From positions 62,001 to 126,000 of the forward strand of contig CAVWBH010000003.1 of the NCBI GenBank assembly GCA_963753195.1: a stretch of DNA of 64,000 nt, given 5' to 3'. Shown one piece after another: positions 32,859 through 41,702 of the stretch; the first letter of the stretch is position 1, and each line of letters starts with the position of its first letter. The translations under genes and the position numbers were made by a program. Origin of the DNA: Palsa-504 sp963753195. GTDB taxonomy: Bacteria > Actinomycetota > Actinomycetes > Streptosporangiales > Streptosporangiaceae. The notes beneath the pieces are model-generated. The model saw only the letters and a list, made by a program, of their open reading frames with translations. It was not told the origin of the DNA and did no database searches.

Positions 32859-34139
32859 GCCGGGTCGATCTTCCAGTCCCGGTTGATCTTCCAGTCCCGG
32901 TTGATCTTCCAGGCCACGCATCCGCCGCAGCGGGGAGAAGAACACCAACCAGCCCGCCGCCCAGCTGCCCGCGAACGCGATCCACAGCGTGGCGCGCACG
33001 CCCAGCCAGGCGCCGAGCGCGCCGCCGAGCAGGGCGCCGAGCGGCAGCGTGCCCCAGACGACCCACCGGACCGCCGCGTTCATCCGGCCGAGCAGCCGCG
33101 GCGGGCAGATCGCCTGCCGGTAACTGACCTGCGCCACGTTGTAGACCACGGCGCTGAACGAGAATGCCGCGTACCCGACGGGGAACAGTGCGAGCCGCCA
33201 GCCCGGCTCGGCGAGCGGGACGAGCAGCTGCGGAAGGCCGAGGACCAGCAGCGAGAACCAGATGATGCGGGCCGAGCCGATGAGCCTGCCAAGAGCCCCC
33301 GACAGGACCCCGCCGGCCACGCCGCCCAGACTGGCCGCCGCGATCAGCAGGCCGGTGCCGGCGGGCCGGACGTGCAGCAGCCGGACCAGGAAGACGATCT
33401 CTATGGCGGCGGCCATGCCGCCGAACAGGTTCGCGGTGCCGGTGCAGGCCACGATCTTGCGCAGGATCGGGTGGCGGAGCACGAACGAGAGGCCTTCGGC
33501 GATGTCGGCTCGTAGCCTGCCGGGGCGGCCCGGCGGGGGAGGTTCTTCCGGGACCCGGATAGCCAGCAGGGAGAGGACCGAGACGGCGTAGGAGATCGAG
33601 TCCACGGCCATGGCGCGGGCCGCGCCGACCAGTCCGACCAGGGCGGCCCCCAGGCCCGGCCCCGCCACCTGAGCGAACGACTGGGTTGCGCCCAGCTTGC
33701 CGTTACCGTCGATCAGGTCCTCCTTCGCGACCAGGACCGGCAGGTAGCTCTGGTAGGACACGTCGAAGAAGACGGTGCACACTCCGCTGGTCACCGCCAC
33801 CGCGTACAGCTGGCCCAGGGTGAGCACGCCGAGTGCGGCGGCCACCGGCACCGACCCGATGATCAGGGTCCGGGCCGCGTCGCACCAGATCATCAGCCGC
33901 CGCTTGGCGTGCCGGTCCACGATCGCGCCGGCAGGCAGGGCGATGAGCGCGAACGCAAGCGTGGCGGCCGCGGCGAGCAACCCGACCTGGAAGGTGGTGG
34001 CCTGCAGGATGACGACCGCGGTCAGCGGCAGCGCGAGCCGGGTGACGGCCGAACCCATCTCGCTGACCGTCTGCCCGCTCCACAGCAGCAGGAAGTTGCG
34101 ATGCCGCCAGAGCGAGCGGCGCTGGTCGTACCCCGGCAC
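32817..34139 (-). CDS. MFS transporter (12-TM, MFS_3/enterobactin-exporter-like)
   Basis: About 440 residues. RRSLWRHRNFLLLWSGQTVSEMGSAVTRLALPL is the standard beginning of this export-type MFS group, followed by VDRHAKRRLMIWCDAART in loop 2 and FAQVAGPGLGAALVGLVGAARAMAVDSISY in the middle. About 12 helices are expected. GTG 34139 is chosen; the open frame upstream to 34469 is antisense to another gene. The C-terminus ends in PGLEDQ hexapeptide repeats and runs 42 bp into the 3' end of the convergent acetyltransferase gene. Substrate unknown. Confidence 0.86.
   Translation of the reverse strand: MPGYDQRRSLWRHRNFLLLWSGQTVSEMGSAVTRLALPLTAVVILQATTFQVGLLAAAATLAFALIALPAGAIVDRHAKRRLMIWCDAARTLIIGSVPVAAALGVLTLGQLYAVAVTSGVCTVFFDVSYQSYLPVLVAKEDLIDGNGKLGATQSFAQVAGPGLGAALVGLVGAARAMAVDSISYAVSVLSLLAIRVPEEPPPPGRPGRLRADIAEGLSFVLRHPILRKIVACTGTANLFGGMAAAIEIVFLVRLLHVRPAGTGLLIAAASLGGVAGGVLSGALGRLIGSARIIWFSLLVLGLPQLLVPLAEPGWRLALFPVGYAAFSFSAVVYNVAQVSYRQAICPPRLLGRMNAAVRWVVWGTLPLGALLGGALGAWLGVRATLWIAFAGSWAAGWLVFFSPLRRMRGLEDQPGLEDQPGLEDRPGLEIDRAPGGGIPG
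32861..32914 (-). repeat. Three 18-bp in-frame repeats at the MFS C-terminus
   Basis: Plus-strand unit CCGGTTGATCTTCCAGTC repeated three times with one or two changes, encoding PGLEDQ/PGLEDR at the extreme C-terminus of the MFS protein, beyond the last helix. Confidence 0.88.
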
Positions 34140-34236
34140 GGCTTCACTCTGCCCGGGCGGCACCGGGTTGTCCAACCTCGGCGGGAGGGCGAGGCTGTGT
34201 GAAAATGGACTCCAGGCGACGCGGGAGGCTGAGCCG

Positions 34237-34770
34237 GTGGCGGCGATGAAGGTGACGATCAGCGCGGCGATGCGGGCCAGGGACGTGTCCCGGCCGCACG
34301 CCGAGCACGTGGCCGACGCCGAGGCAGCTGAGGCGGCGGCCGGCCGGACCGCGGGCTCGGCGGTTCCGGCGGACGCGGGCGCTCCCGGCACGGCGGTTCG
34401 CGGGCCCGCGGTACCCGGGCCGACGGTACCCGGCGCGGCGGTTCGCGGGCCGACGGCGGTACCCGGCACGGCGGTTCGCGGGCCGGCGGTACCCGGGCCA
34501 GCGGTTCGGGGCCCGGCGGTTCGCGGGCCGGCGGTGCCCGGCGCGGCGGTGCCGGCGGACGCGGCCGGGGCGGGTGACGGGCTCAGGTCGTCTGGAGACG
34601 GCGGCCAGCGCGAGGAGCCGGAACGGGCGAACGGCGGACGTGAGGAGCCGGAGCGGGCGGACGGCGGACGTGAAGGGCCAGGCGGTGCGCGGAGGCGAAC
34701 GCGGTCGCGAGGCGGCCGCGGAGGAGGCGGCCGAGGGGCGGGCGGCGGCCGGGGGCGCGCTTCGCGCTAA
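34237..34770 (+). CDS. Small disordered protein with Val-Pro-Gly repeats and Arg/Gly-rich tail
   Basis: A probable gene of 177 residues that I cannot assign. A strong GGGAGG lies 8 bp before GTG 34237. The first 30 residues (MAAMKVTISAAMRARDVSRP, then HAEHVADAEAAEAA) look structured and conserved-like. Residues about 45-110 are repeats such as TAVRGPAVPGPAVRGP, and the last 50 residues are an RG/RGG-rich basic tail. Such tails are common in RNA-binding proteins and can promote condensation. There is no signal peptide or membrane segment. It is divergent from the MFS gene. A frame artefact of repetitive DNA remains possible. Confidence 0.5.
   Translation: MAAMKVTISAAMRARDVSRPHAEHVADAEAAEAAAGRTAGSAVPADAGAPGTAVRGPAVPGPTVPGAAVRGPTAVPGTAVRGPAVPGPAVRGPAVRGPAVPGAAVPADAAGAGDGLRSSGDGGQREEPERANGGREEPERADGGREGPGGARRRTRSRGGRGGGGRGAGGGRGRASR
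34385..34560 (+). repeat. Val-Pro-Gly coding repeat region
   Basis: Irregular units of 12-18 bp built from GCGGTTCGCGGGCCG and GCGGTACCCGGGCC, encoding AVRGP and AVPGP pentapeptides, in the middle of the small disordered protein. Confidence 0.75.
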
Positions 34771-35059
34771 TTTCGGGGGCAGACCGAGCGGCGCGCAGGT
34801 CCGGCGGGCGGAGCGAGCGTGCGCCAAGCACGTGAGGCAGACGGCAGACCAGCCGTGCCTGGGTGCTCTGGCTACCTGGTCGACGGCGCAGCGTACCTGT
34901 TCTTACTGGTACAACGGCACATCGACCAGGATTGAGCAGCGGCCAGCTTCGGATGAAAACGGGCGGTGTGGCGATGGGCGGCACGCTCGCCTTAGTTCGG
35001 AGCGGCGGCCGAGGGGAGCGGGCGCCTCAAGGGGGCGGGCGCTGAGGGGGGCGGGGGCC
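34771..35059. other. 289-bp gap without a supported gene
   Basis: Between the Arg/Gly-rich protein gene and the 3' end of rpiB. It is locally less G/C-biased around 34860-34960 and contains a short inverted repeat GTACC/GGTAC near 34890. Open frames here lack a Shine-Dalgarno sequence or homology. No tRNA-like structure was recognised. Confidence 0.5.
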
Positions 35060-35533
35060 TTAGGAGGAGGGCGGGGACGGGAGGTGGCCGGTCTTCTCGT
35101 AGTCGGCGATCTCCGCCAGGCGGCGGGCGTGGCGCGGCTCGGTGGAGAACGGGGTGGAGACGAAGATCCGGACGAAGCCGATCGCCGCCTCTTCGGAGTA
35201 CATGCGCGCGCCGAGGCTGAGCACGTTGGCGTCGTTGTGCTGGCGGGCCAGCTGGGCGGTCTCGTCGGTCCAGGCCACCGCGGCGCGGACGCCGGGGATC
35301 TTGTTCGCGGCGATCTGCTCGCCGTTGCCGGAGCCGCCGATCACGATGCCGAGGCTGCCCGGGTCGTCGATGACACTGCGCGCAGCGCGCATCACGTAGG
35401 GCGGGTAGTCATCGTCGGGCACATAGGACTTCGGCCCGCAGTCCACCGGCTCGTGCCCGGCTCCGGACAGCCACTCGATGAGGCGGGCCTTCAGCTCGTA
35501 GCCCGCGTGGTCCGATCCCAGGTAAACGCGCAC
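35060..35533 (-). CDS. rpiB: Ribose-5-phosphate isomerase B (RpiB/LacAB family)
   Basis: Interconverts ribose 5-phosphate and ribulose 5-phosphate in the pentose phosphate pathway. The 157-residue protein starts at GTG with VYLGSDHAGYELKARLIEWL. It has IGGSGNGEQIAANKIPGVRAA (the catalytic Cys position of E. coli RpiB is Ser here, as in the actinobacterial type) and HNDANVLSLGARM. ARHARRLAEI-like residues close the protein. The frame is open upstream to 35962 but that is antisense to pepN. It is divergent from pepN. Confidence 0.9.
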   Translation of the reverse strand: MRVYLGSDHAGYELKARLIEWLSGAGHEPVDCGPKSYVPDDDYPPYVMRAARSVIDDPGSLGIVIGGSGNGEQIAANKIPGVRAAVAWTDETAQLARQHNDANVLSLGARMYSEEAAIGFVRIFVSTPFSTEPRHARRLAEIADYEKTGHLPSPPSS

Positions 35534-35693
35534 GAGGCCAAGTCTGCCAGACCCGGGCCGTGAGACGAGCGGGGCCCACGTGCAGATAGGGTCGGATAAC
35601 ACGCCGGCCCAGGCAGGCTCCCGCCCGGCCGCGCGCTGCGATGACGTCAGTGAGACCTGGCCGCGAACCGCAGGCCGAGGAAGGGATGAGCCG

Positions 35694-38243
35694 GTGACAT
35701 CGAACCTGACCCGTGACGAGGCGGCGGCCCGCTCGGCGCTCATCACCGTTGCCTCTTGCCAGGTGGACCTCGACCTGACCGTCGGCGAGGAAGTCTTCAG
35801 GTCGGTGAGCGTGGTCAGCTTCGACTGCTCGGCGCCCGGCTCGGCCAGCTTCATCAACCTGACCGCACCCGCGGTGCGGGAGATCACCCTGAACGGGGAG
35901 CCGGTCGGCCTGGACGCCTTCGACGGCGACCGGATCGCGCTGCCCGCACTGGCGGCCAGCAACGTGCTGCGGGTGGCGGCCGACTGCGCCTACTCGCGCA
36001 GCGGGGAAGGCCTGCACCGGTTCACCGACCCGGCCGACGGGCGGGTGTACCTGTACTCGGACCTGGAGACATTCGACGCACACCGGGTGTACGCGTGCTT
36101 CGACCAGCCGGACATGAAAGCCGCCTATGAGCTCGCGGTGACCGCCCCGGCGGACTGGATCGTGGTGTCGAACATGGCCCCGGAGTCCAGCACTCAGGAC
36201 GGCGATGCGCGCCGCTGGCAGTTCCCGGCCACCCCGCCCATACCGACCTACATCACGGCCGTCGCGGCGGGGCCTTACCACGTGGTCCGCGACGAGCACG
36301 ACGGCATCCCGCTGGGCGTGTTCTGCCGCCAGTCGCTGGCCGCTTTCCTCGACCCGGGCGAGATCCTGGAGGTCACACGCCAGGGCTTCGACTTTTACCA
36401 CGGGTCGTTCGGCATAAAATATCCGTTCGGGAAATACGATCAGCTTTTCGTGCCTGAGTTCAAAGAAGGCGCGATGGAAAACGCGGGCTGCGTCACTTTC
36501 CTGGAGTCGTATATCTTCCGGTCCCGGGTCACCGATTTCGCCCGGGAAGCTCGCGGCGAGACCATCCTGCACGAGATGGCGCACATGTGGTTCGGCGACC
36601 TGGTGACGATGCGCTGGTGGGACGACCTGTGGCTGAACGAGTCGTTCGCCACCTGGGCGGGCACGCTCGCGCAGTCCGAGGCGACGCGGTGGACGTCAGC
36701 CTGGACCACGTTCGCGCAGCTGTACAAGTCCTGGGCCTACCGCCAGGACCAGCTGCCCTCCACCCACCCGATCGCGGCCGACATCCCGGACATCGAGGCC
36801 GTGGAGGTCAATTTCGACGGGATCACCTACGCCAAGGGCGCGTCCGTGCTCAAGCAGCTGGTGGCGTACGTCGGGCGGGAGAACTTCCTGGACGGCGTGC
36901 GGAAGTACTTCGGCGCGCATGCGTGGGGCAACGCGACGCTGGCCGACCTGCTGGCCGCGCTGGAGCAGACCTCGGGCCGGGACCTGGCCTCGTGGTCGCG
37001 GGACTGGCTGCAGACCGCCGGAGTGAACACACTGCGGCCGTCCTACTCGGTGGACGCCGACGGCCGGTTCACCGAGTTCGCGGTAGTGCAGGAGGCCGCG
37101 CCCAGCCATCCGCTGCTGCGCTCGCACCGGATCGCGATCGGCCTGTACGACCGGACCGCCGACGGGCTGTCGCGCCGCCTGCGGATCGAGACCGACGTGG
37201 CCGGGCCGCGCACGGTGATCGCTGAGCTGGCCGGGCAGCCGCGCCCCGACCTGGTGCTGGTCAACGACGACGACCTCAGCTACGCCAAGATCCGACTGGA
37301 TGAGCATTCGCTGCGCACGCTGGTGGACTCGATCGGCTCGTTCACCGACTCGCTGCCCGCGGCGCTGTGCTGGGCGGCGGCCTGGGACATGTGCCGCGAC
37401 GGGGAGATGGCGGCGCGCGATTACGTGCGGCTGGTTCTCTCGGGCGTCGCCTCGGTGAGCGACATCAGCGTCGTGCAGACGCTGCTGCGCCAGGCGGGCA
37501 CGGCGGCGCGCAGGTTCGCCGACCCGCGCTGGCGGGAGACGGGGCTGGCCCTGACGGCGGGCGCGCTGCGCGGCCTGCTCTTCGCGGCGGAACCCGGCTC
37601 GGATGCCCAGCTGTCCTACCTCCGGGCGTTCGCGGGCGTCGCCGCATCCGGCGAGGACCTGGCGCTGCTGGCCGGGCTGCTGGACGGCTCGGTGCGGCTC
37701 GACGGGCTCAGCGTCGACACCGACCTGCGCTGGGCCCTGCTGGGGCGGCTGGTCAGCCGGGCCGCGCCGCGCCCGGACGGCGGCGGCACCTTCGGGACGG
37801 CCGAGATCGACGCGGAGCTGGCGCGGGACGTGACCGACGCGGGCCAGCGGCACGCCGCGACCTGCCGGGCCGCGATCCCCACCCGCGAGGCCAAACGGGA
37901 GGCGTGGCGGGTGCTCACCAGCGGCGAGCAGACCATCGCCATGTTCCGGGCCTCGCTGGCCGGCTTCGTCGACCTGGATCATCCGGAGCTCATCGAGCCG
38001 TACCGGGAGGACTACTTCGCCGTCGTGGGCGGCATCTGGCGGGACTGGTCGTCGGCGATGGCGCAGGACTTCGTCGCCGGCGCCTACATGGTGTGCGCGC
38101 AGTCGCCGGAGACGGTGCAGGCCACGGACGACTACTTCGCCCGCGCGGACCCGCCCGCCGCGCTGCGCCGACTGCTCGTCGAGGGCCGGGACGACGTGCT
38201 CCGCGCGCTGCGCTGTCAGGACCGCGACGGGCGGGCCGAGTAG
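35694..38243 (+). CDS. pepN: Aminopeptidase N (M1 family)
   Basis: Zinc metallopeptidase removing N-terminal residues from peptides, cytoplasmic, 849 residues, the usual size for actinobacterial PepN. The exopeptidase motif GAMENAGC lies near residue 259; the zinc site is HEMAHMWFGD (H293, E294, H297) with the third ligand E316 in LWLNESFATWAG. The C-terminal half is the long ERAP1-type helical domain. Starts at GTG 35694 after an AAGGGATGAG ribosome-binding region. A 29-bp duplication begins at its stop codon. Confidence 0.96.
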   Translation: MTSNLTRDEAAARSALITVASCQVDLDLTVGEEVFRSVSVVSFDCSAPGSASFINLTAPAVREITLNGEPVGLDAFDGDRIALPALAASNVLRVAADCAYSRSGEGLHRFTDPADGRVYLYSDLETFDAHRVYACFDQPDMKAAYELAVTAPADWIVVSNMAPESSTQDGDARRWQFPATPPIPTYITAVAAGPYHVVRDEHDGIPLGVFCRQSLAAFLDPGEILEVTRQGFDFYHGSFGIKYPFGKYDQLFVPEFKEGAMENAGCVTFLESYIFRSRVTDFAREARGETILHEMAHMWFGDLVTMRWWDDLWLNESFATWAGTLAQSEATRWTSAWTTFAQLYKSWAYRQDQLPSTHPIAADIPDIEAVEVNFDGITYAKGASVLKQLVAYVGRENFLDGVRKYFGAHAWGNATLADLLAALEQTSGRDLASWSRDWLQTAGVNTLRPSYSVDADGRFTEFAVVQEAAPSHPLLRSHRIAIGLYDRTADGLSRRLRIETDVAGPRTVIAELAGQPRPDLVLVNDDDLSYAKIRLDEHSLRTLVDSIGSFTDSLPAALCWAAAWDMCRDGEMAARDYVRLVLSGVASVSDISVVQTLLRQAGTAARRFADPRWRETGLALTAGALRGLLFAAEPGSDAQLSYLRAFAGVAASGEDLALLAGLLDGSVRLDGLSVDTDLRWALLGRLVSRAAPRPDGGGTFGTAEIDAELARDVTDAGQRHAATCRAAIPTREAKREAWRVLTSGEQTIAMFRASLAGFVDLDHPELIEPYREDYFAVVGGIWRDWSSAMAQDFVAGAYMVCAQSPETVQATDDYFARADPPAALRRLLVEGRDDVLRALRCQDRDGRAE

Positions 38244-38300
38244 CCGCAGGTGACGCCAGGCCAGGTCAGACGCCGCAGGTGACGCCGGGCCGGGTCAGAG
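38243..38300. repeat. 29-bp tandem duplication at the pepN stop
   Basis: Two copies (38243-38271 and 38272-38300) of a 29-bp unit starting GCCGCAGGTGACGCC, differing at three positions, between pepN and the convergent proS. Confidence 0.88.
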
Positions 38301-38329
38301 GCCGCGCGCTTCGCGGCACCGGGCGGCGC

Positions 38330-40060
38330 TCAGCGCTCGGCCGCGATCGACTTGGCGATGTCCTCGCGGACGTGCTGGGCCAGGTCGGCCAGCGGGACGT
38401 GGACGGTGGAGCCGGTGGCTCGGTCAGTGATCTCGGCGGTTCCGGCGGCCAGGCCGCGCTTGCCGATGGTGACCCGGAACGGGATGCCGACCAGCTCGGC
38501 GTCGCTGAACTTGACGCCCGCCCGGACGGCCCGGTCATCGACGATGACGTCGACGCCGGCGTCAAGCAGCGCCTGGTAGGCCTCCATGCCCGCCTCGGTC
38601 ACCGCGAGGTCGTCCTGCTGCGCGATCACCACCACGGCCTCGAACGGGGCGACCGCGACCGGCCAGATGATGCCCTTGTCGTCGTAATGAACCTCGACGA
38701 CGGTGGCCATGGCCCGCTCGACGCCGATGCCATAGCAGCCCATGACCGGCCTGACCGGCTTGCCGTCCGGGCCGGACACCCGGACCTGCATGGCCTCGGT
38801 GTACTTGTAGCCGAGCTTGAAGATGTGACCGACCTCGATGCCGCGCTGCACCTCCAGGCCGTGCCCGCAGTTGACGCACGGCTGGCCCGCGGCGGCCTCG
38901 CGCAGGTCGGCCCACCGGCTCACCCGGATGTCACGTTCGACGTCCACGCCGCGCAGGTGGGTGTCGTCGACGTTGGCCCCGGTGTACATGCCGCGCCGGC
39001 CGCGCAGGGCCTCGTCCGCGATGACCGGGTGATTGCCCACCCCGACCGCGCCCAGGCTGCCCGGCAGCGCGCCCAGGGCGTCGCGGATCTCCTCGGGCTG
39101 GGCCGGGCGGATGGCGGTCGCCCCGGTGGCGTCGACGAGCTTCTGCTCGTTCAGCGCGTGGTCGCCGCGCAGCAGGACCAGGGTGAGCACGTCGTCCAGG
39201 AAGTAGACCAGGGTCTTGATCTGGCGGTCGGCCGGCGCCTGGTATCTGGCAGCGAGGTCCTCGATGGTGCGAACACCCGGGGTGGCGAAGGGCTCAGGGG
39301 CTGCGAGAGCCACGGTCCGTTCGGCCGAATCATCGACGGCGGCCAGGCCGGACGTGGCCTTTTCTATGTTCGCCGCGTAACCGCACTCCGGGCACATGAC
39401 GATGAGGTCCTCGCCGCTGGGCGACGGGCAGACGAACTCGGTGGAGTCCGAGCCGCCCATCGCGCCGCTGGAGGCCTCGACCGGGATGGCGGGGATGGAC
39501 AGCCGCTCGAAGATCCGGGTGTACGCGTCGCGGTGCAGCCGGAAGGAGACGTCGAGCCCATCGGCGTCCAGGTCGAAGCTGTAGGAGTCCTTCATGGTGA
39601 ACTCGCGGGTGCGCATCAGGCCGGCCTTCGGCCGCGGCTCGTCGCGCAGCTTGGTCTGGATCTGGTACCACATCTGGGGCAGCTCACGGTAGGACTCGAG
39701 TTCGGCGGACAGGGAGGTGACGATCTCCTCGTGCGTCATGCCGAGGGCCAGTTCGGCCCCGCGCCGGTCCTTGAGCCGGAACATCTCGTCGCCCATCAGC
39801 TGCCAGCGCCCGGACAGCTGCCAGAGCTCGGCCGGGTGCATGACCGGCATCAAGATCTCCTGGGCCCCGATCCGGTCCATCTCCGCGCGGATGATGGCGA
39901 TGACCTTGAGCCGGACCCGCTGGCCGAGCGGCAGCAGCGAGTAGTGGCCGGCCATCAGGGGGCGCATGTAGCCGGCCCGGAGCAGCAGGCGGTGGCTGGG
40001 CGCCCCGGCGTCAGCCGGGTCGTCGCGCAGCGTGGGGATGTGCATGGTGGACCAGCGCAT
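38330..40060 (-). CDS. proS: Prolyl-tRNA synthetase (bacterial type)
   Basis: Charges tRNA-Pro; essential. The 576-residue enzyme is the long bacterial form with an editing (INS) domain between motifs 2 and 3. Class II motifs are clear: motif 1 around LRLKVIAIIRAEMDRIGAQEILMPV, motif 2 LRDEPRPKAGLMRTREFTMKDSYSF, and motif 3 in GCYGIGVERAM. Residues around 225-400 are the INS domain (DRQIKTLVYFLDDV). The C-terminal anticodon-binding domain follows. It starts at ATG 40060. Confidence 0.97.
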   Translation of the reverse strand: MRWSTMHIPTLRDDPADAGAPSHRLLLRAGYMRPLMAGHYSLLPLGQRVRLKVIAIIRAEMDRIGAQEILMPVMHPAELWQLSGRWQLMGDEMFRLKDRRGAELALGMTHEEIVTSLSAELESYRELPQMWYQIQTKLRDEPRPKAGLMRTREFTMKDSYSFDLDADGLDVSFRLHRDAYTRIFERLSIPAIPVEASSGAMGGSDSTEFVCPSPSGEDLIVMCPECGYAANIEKATSGLAAVDDSAERTVALAAPEPFATPGVRTIEDLAARYQAPADRQIKTLVYFLDDVLTLVLLRGDHALNEQKLVDATGATAIRPAQPEEIRDALGALPGSLGAVGVGNHPVIADEALRGRRGMYTGANVDDTHLRGVDVERDIRVSRWADLREAAAGQPCVNCGHGLEVQRGIEVGHIFKLGYKYTEAMQVRVSGPDGKPVRPVMGCYGIGVERAMATVVEVHYDDKGIIWPVAVAPFEAVVVIAQQDDLAVTEAGMEAYQALLDAGVDVIVDDRAVRAGVKFSDAELVGIPFRVTIGKRGLAAGTAEITDRATGSTVHVPLADLAQHVREDIAKSIAAER

Positions 40061-40164
40061 GGTGGGCAGACTCTCGCTTTCACGCCGTGATCGGGCAGGC
40101 CCGTAGTCTATCGCCGGCCAGCCGGTGAGCGTCGGGCCTGATGACGGCGCGGCAGGTGCGGGGT

Positions 40165-40899
40165 TCAGGCGAGCCGGTCGATGTTGTCGGCCAGCTCGGC
40201 CAGGGTGCGGACGTGCGGGTGGCCGGCCGGGGCGGGGCAGAGCCCATGCGGGTCCATGTGGACGGGCTGCAGTCCGGCGCCCCGCGCCCCGGCCACGTCA
40301 TACCGCAGGCTGTCGCCGACGTGCAGGACGGTTTCGCTGGCGGGCACGCGGAGGGCCGCCAGCGCGAGGCCGAAGATGGCCGGGTCCGGCTTGGCCACGC
40401 CGACCACCGCGGAGTCGACCACCACGCCGACCGGGACCGCGGGCGGCGGCGCAGCGGGCCCGTCGGGGCCGTAGCAGACGCCGAGGCGGTGCAGCTCGGC
40501 CTGGACACTGCCATCGGAGTTGGAGACGACGCCCATGGGCAGGCCGAGCGCGGCCAGGGCCTGCAGCCCGGCGGTGACCCCGTCACCGACATGCGTCCAG
40601 GCCGAGCCCGCGGTGGCCTCGGCGACCTCGGCGGCCAGGTCGCGGCACAGGTGTTCGGCCACGCCGCAGGCGGCCAGATAGCCGACCAGGTACTCGCGCC
40701 ACCAGGTGCCTGCCGCGGGGGGCGTGCCCGCCAGGTCCTGGATCACCATGGCCTGGTAGTGGGCCCGCACGAACGCGGCGGTGTCCGGGGAGACGCCGGC
40801 CGCTTGCAGGGACAGGCGAATGAGGTCGGGCTGCGGGAAGATGAGCACCCCGCCCGCGTCGAGCAAGATCGCGCTGACCGCCGAGCTCACGCCGGTCAC
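40165..40899 (-). CDS. HAD-superfamily hydrolase (paralogue 2)
   Basis: A 244-residue HAD hydrolase. Motif I is ILLDAGGVLI (nucleophile Asp, but Gly rather than Asp at +2), motif II the Ser/Asn of VVSNSDGS, motif III the Lys of GVAKPDPAIFGLAL, and motif IV VGDSLRYDVAGARGAG. The cap is of the helical HAD-IA type. It is about half-identical to the gene immediately upstream, pointing to tandem duplication. Start GTG shares one base with the upstream stop (TAGTG), and it is the last gene of a histidine kinase-response regulator-HAD-HAD operon. Substrate unknown. Confidence 0.85.
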   Translation of the reverse strand: MTGVSSAVSAILLDAGGVLIFPQPDLIRLSLQAAGVSPDTAAFVRAHYQAMVIQDLAGTPPAAGTWWREYLVGYLAACGVAEHLCRDLAAEVAEATAGSAWTHVGDGVTAGLQALAALGLPMGVVSNSDGSVQAELHRLGVCYGPDGPAAPPPAVPVGVVVDSAVVGVAKPDPAIFGLALAALRVPASETVLHVGDSLRYDVAGARGAGLQPVHMDPHGLCPAPAGHPHVRTLAELADNIDRLA

Positions 40900-41702
40900 T
40901 ATCCGGGGCGGATGGGGCGGGCGCCCGATCCGGCGATGGCCCGGGCCAGCTCGCCCAGGGAGCGGGCGTGCGCGTGTCCGTCCGGCGCCGGGCAGAACCC
41001 GTAGGGGTCGAAGTGGACCGGCTGGATACCAGCGGCCAGGGCACCGTCCACGTCCGACCGGAGGCTGTCGCCGACGTGCAGGACAGTGCCGCTGGCGGGC
41101 ACGCCGAGGGCCTCCAGCGCAAGGCCGAAGATGGCCGGGTCGGGCTTGGCCACGCCGGCCCTGGTGGAGTCGGCCACCACGCCGACCGGGACGCCGACCT
41201 CCTCGTGGTCAGGTCCGGCGGGAGCCGCGGATTCCGGGCCGGCGGCCGCGCTGGACTCCGGGTCGCCGGGCACGTAGCACAGGCCGAGGCGGGCCAGCAG
41301 GGCCTGCAACCGGCCGTCGGCGTTGGAGACCACGCCCATCGGCAGGCCGAGCGCGGCCAGGGCCCGCAGGCCTTCCTTGGTCCCGGGGCGGACGTAGGTC
41401 CAGACGCCGCGGGTGGTCGCCGCGGCGGCCTGCTCGGCCAGGGCGGGGCGGCCGGCTTCGGGCACGCCGCAAGCGGCGAAGTAGGCCTCCAGGTACCCGG
41501 GCCACCAGCCGCCCGCGCGGGAGGCCCGGCCGGCCACGTCCTGGACGGCCATGGCCCGGAAGTGGGCCTCGTCGAGCACGGCGGGATCGGGGGACAGCCC
41601 GGCCGTCTGCAGCTGCGCCAGCATGAAGCCGGGCTGCGGGAAGATCATCACTCCGGCCGCGTCGAGCAGGATCGCGCTGACCGCCGGGCTCACATCCGGC
41701 AC
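40899..41702 (-). CDS. HAD-superfamily hydrolase (paralogue 1)
   Basis: A 267-residue HAD hydrolase closely related to its downstream neighbour. Motifs: ILLDAAGVMIFPQPGF (nucleophile Asp, Ala at +2), VVSNADGR, GVAKPDPAIFGLALEAL, and VGDSLRSDVDGALAAG. It differs mainly by an Ala/Glu-rich insertion (ESSAAAGPESAAPAGPDHEE) between motifs II and III. The start GTG overlaps the response regulator stop by one base (TAGTG), so translation is coupled to the signalling gene. Confidence 0.85.
   Translation of the reverse strand: MPDVSPAVSAILLDAAGVMIFPQPGFMLAQLQTAGLSPDPAVLDEAHFRAMAVQDVAGRASRAGGWWPGYLEAYFAACGVPEAGRPALAEQAAAATTRGVWTYVRPGTKEGLRALAALGLPMGVVSNADGRLQALLARLGLCYVPGDPESSAAAGPESAAPAGPDHEEVGVPVGVVADSTRAGVAKPDPAIFGLALEALGVPASGTVLHVGDSLRSDVDGALAAGIQPVHFDPYGFCPAPDGHAHARSLGELARAIAGSGARPIRPG

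Noticed and set aside
37367..40090. A 907-codon frame running through the end of pepN and antisense to proS
   Set aside because: It overlaps two unmistakable genes, has no Shine-Dalgarno sequence and looks like shadow coding.
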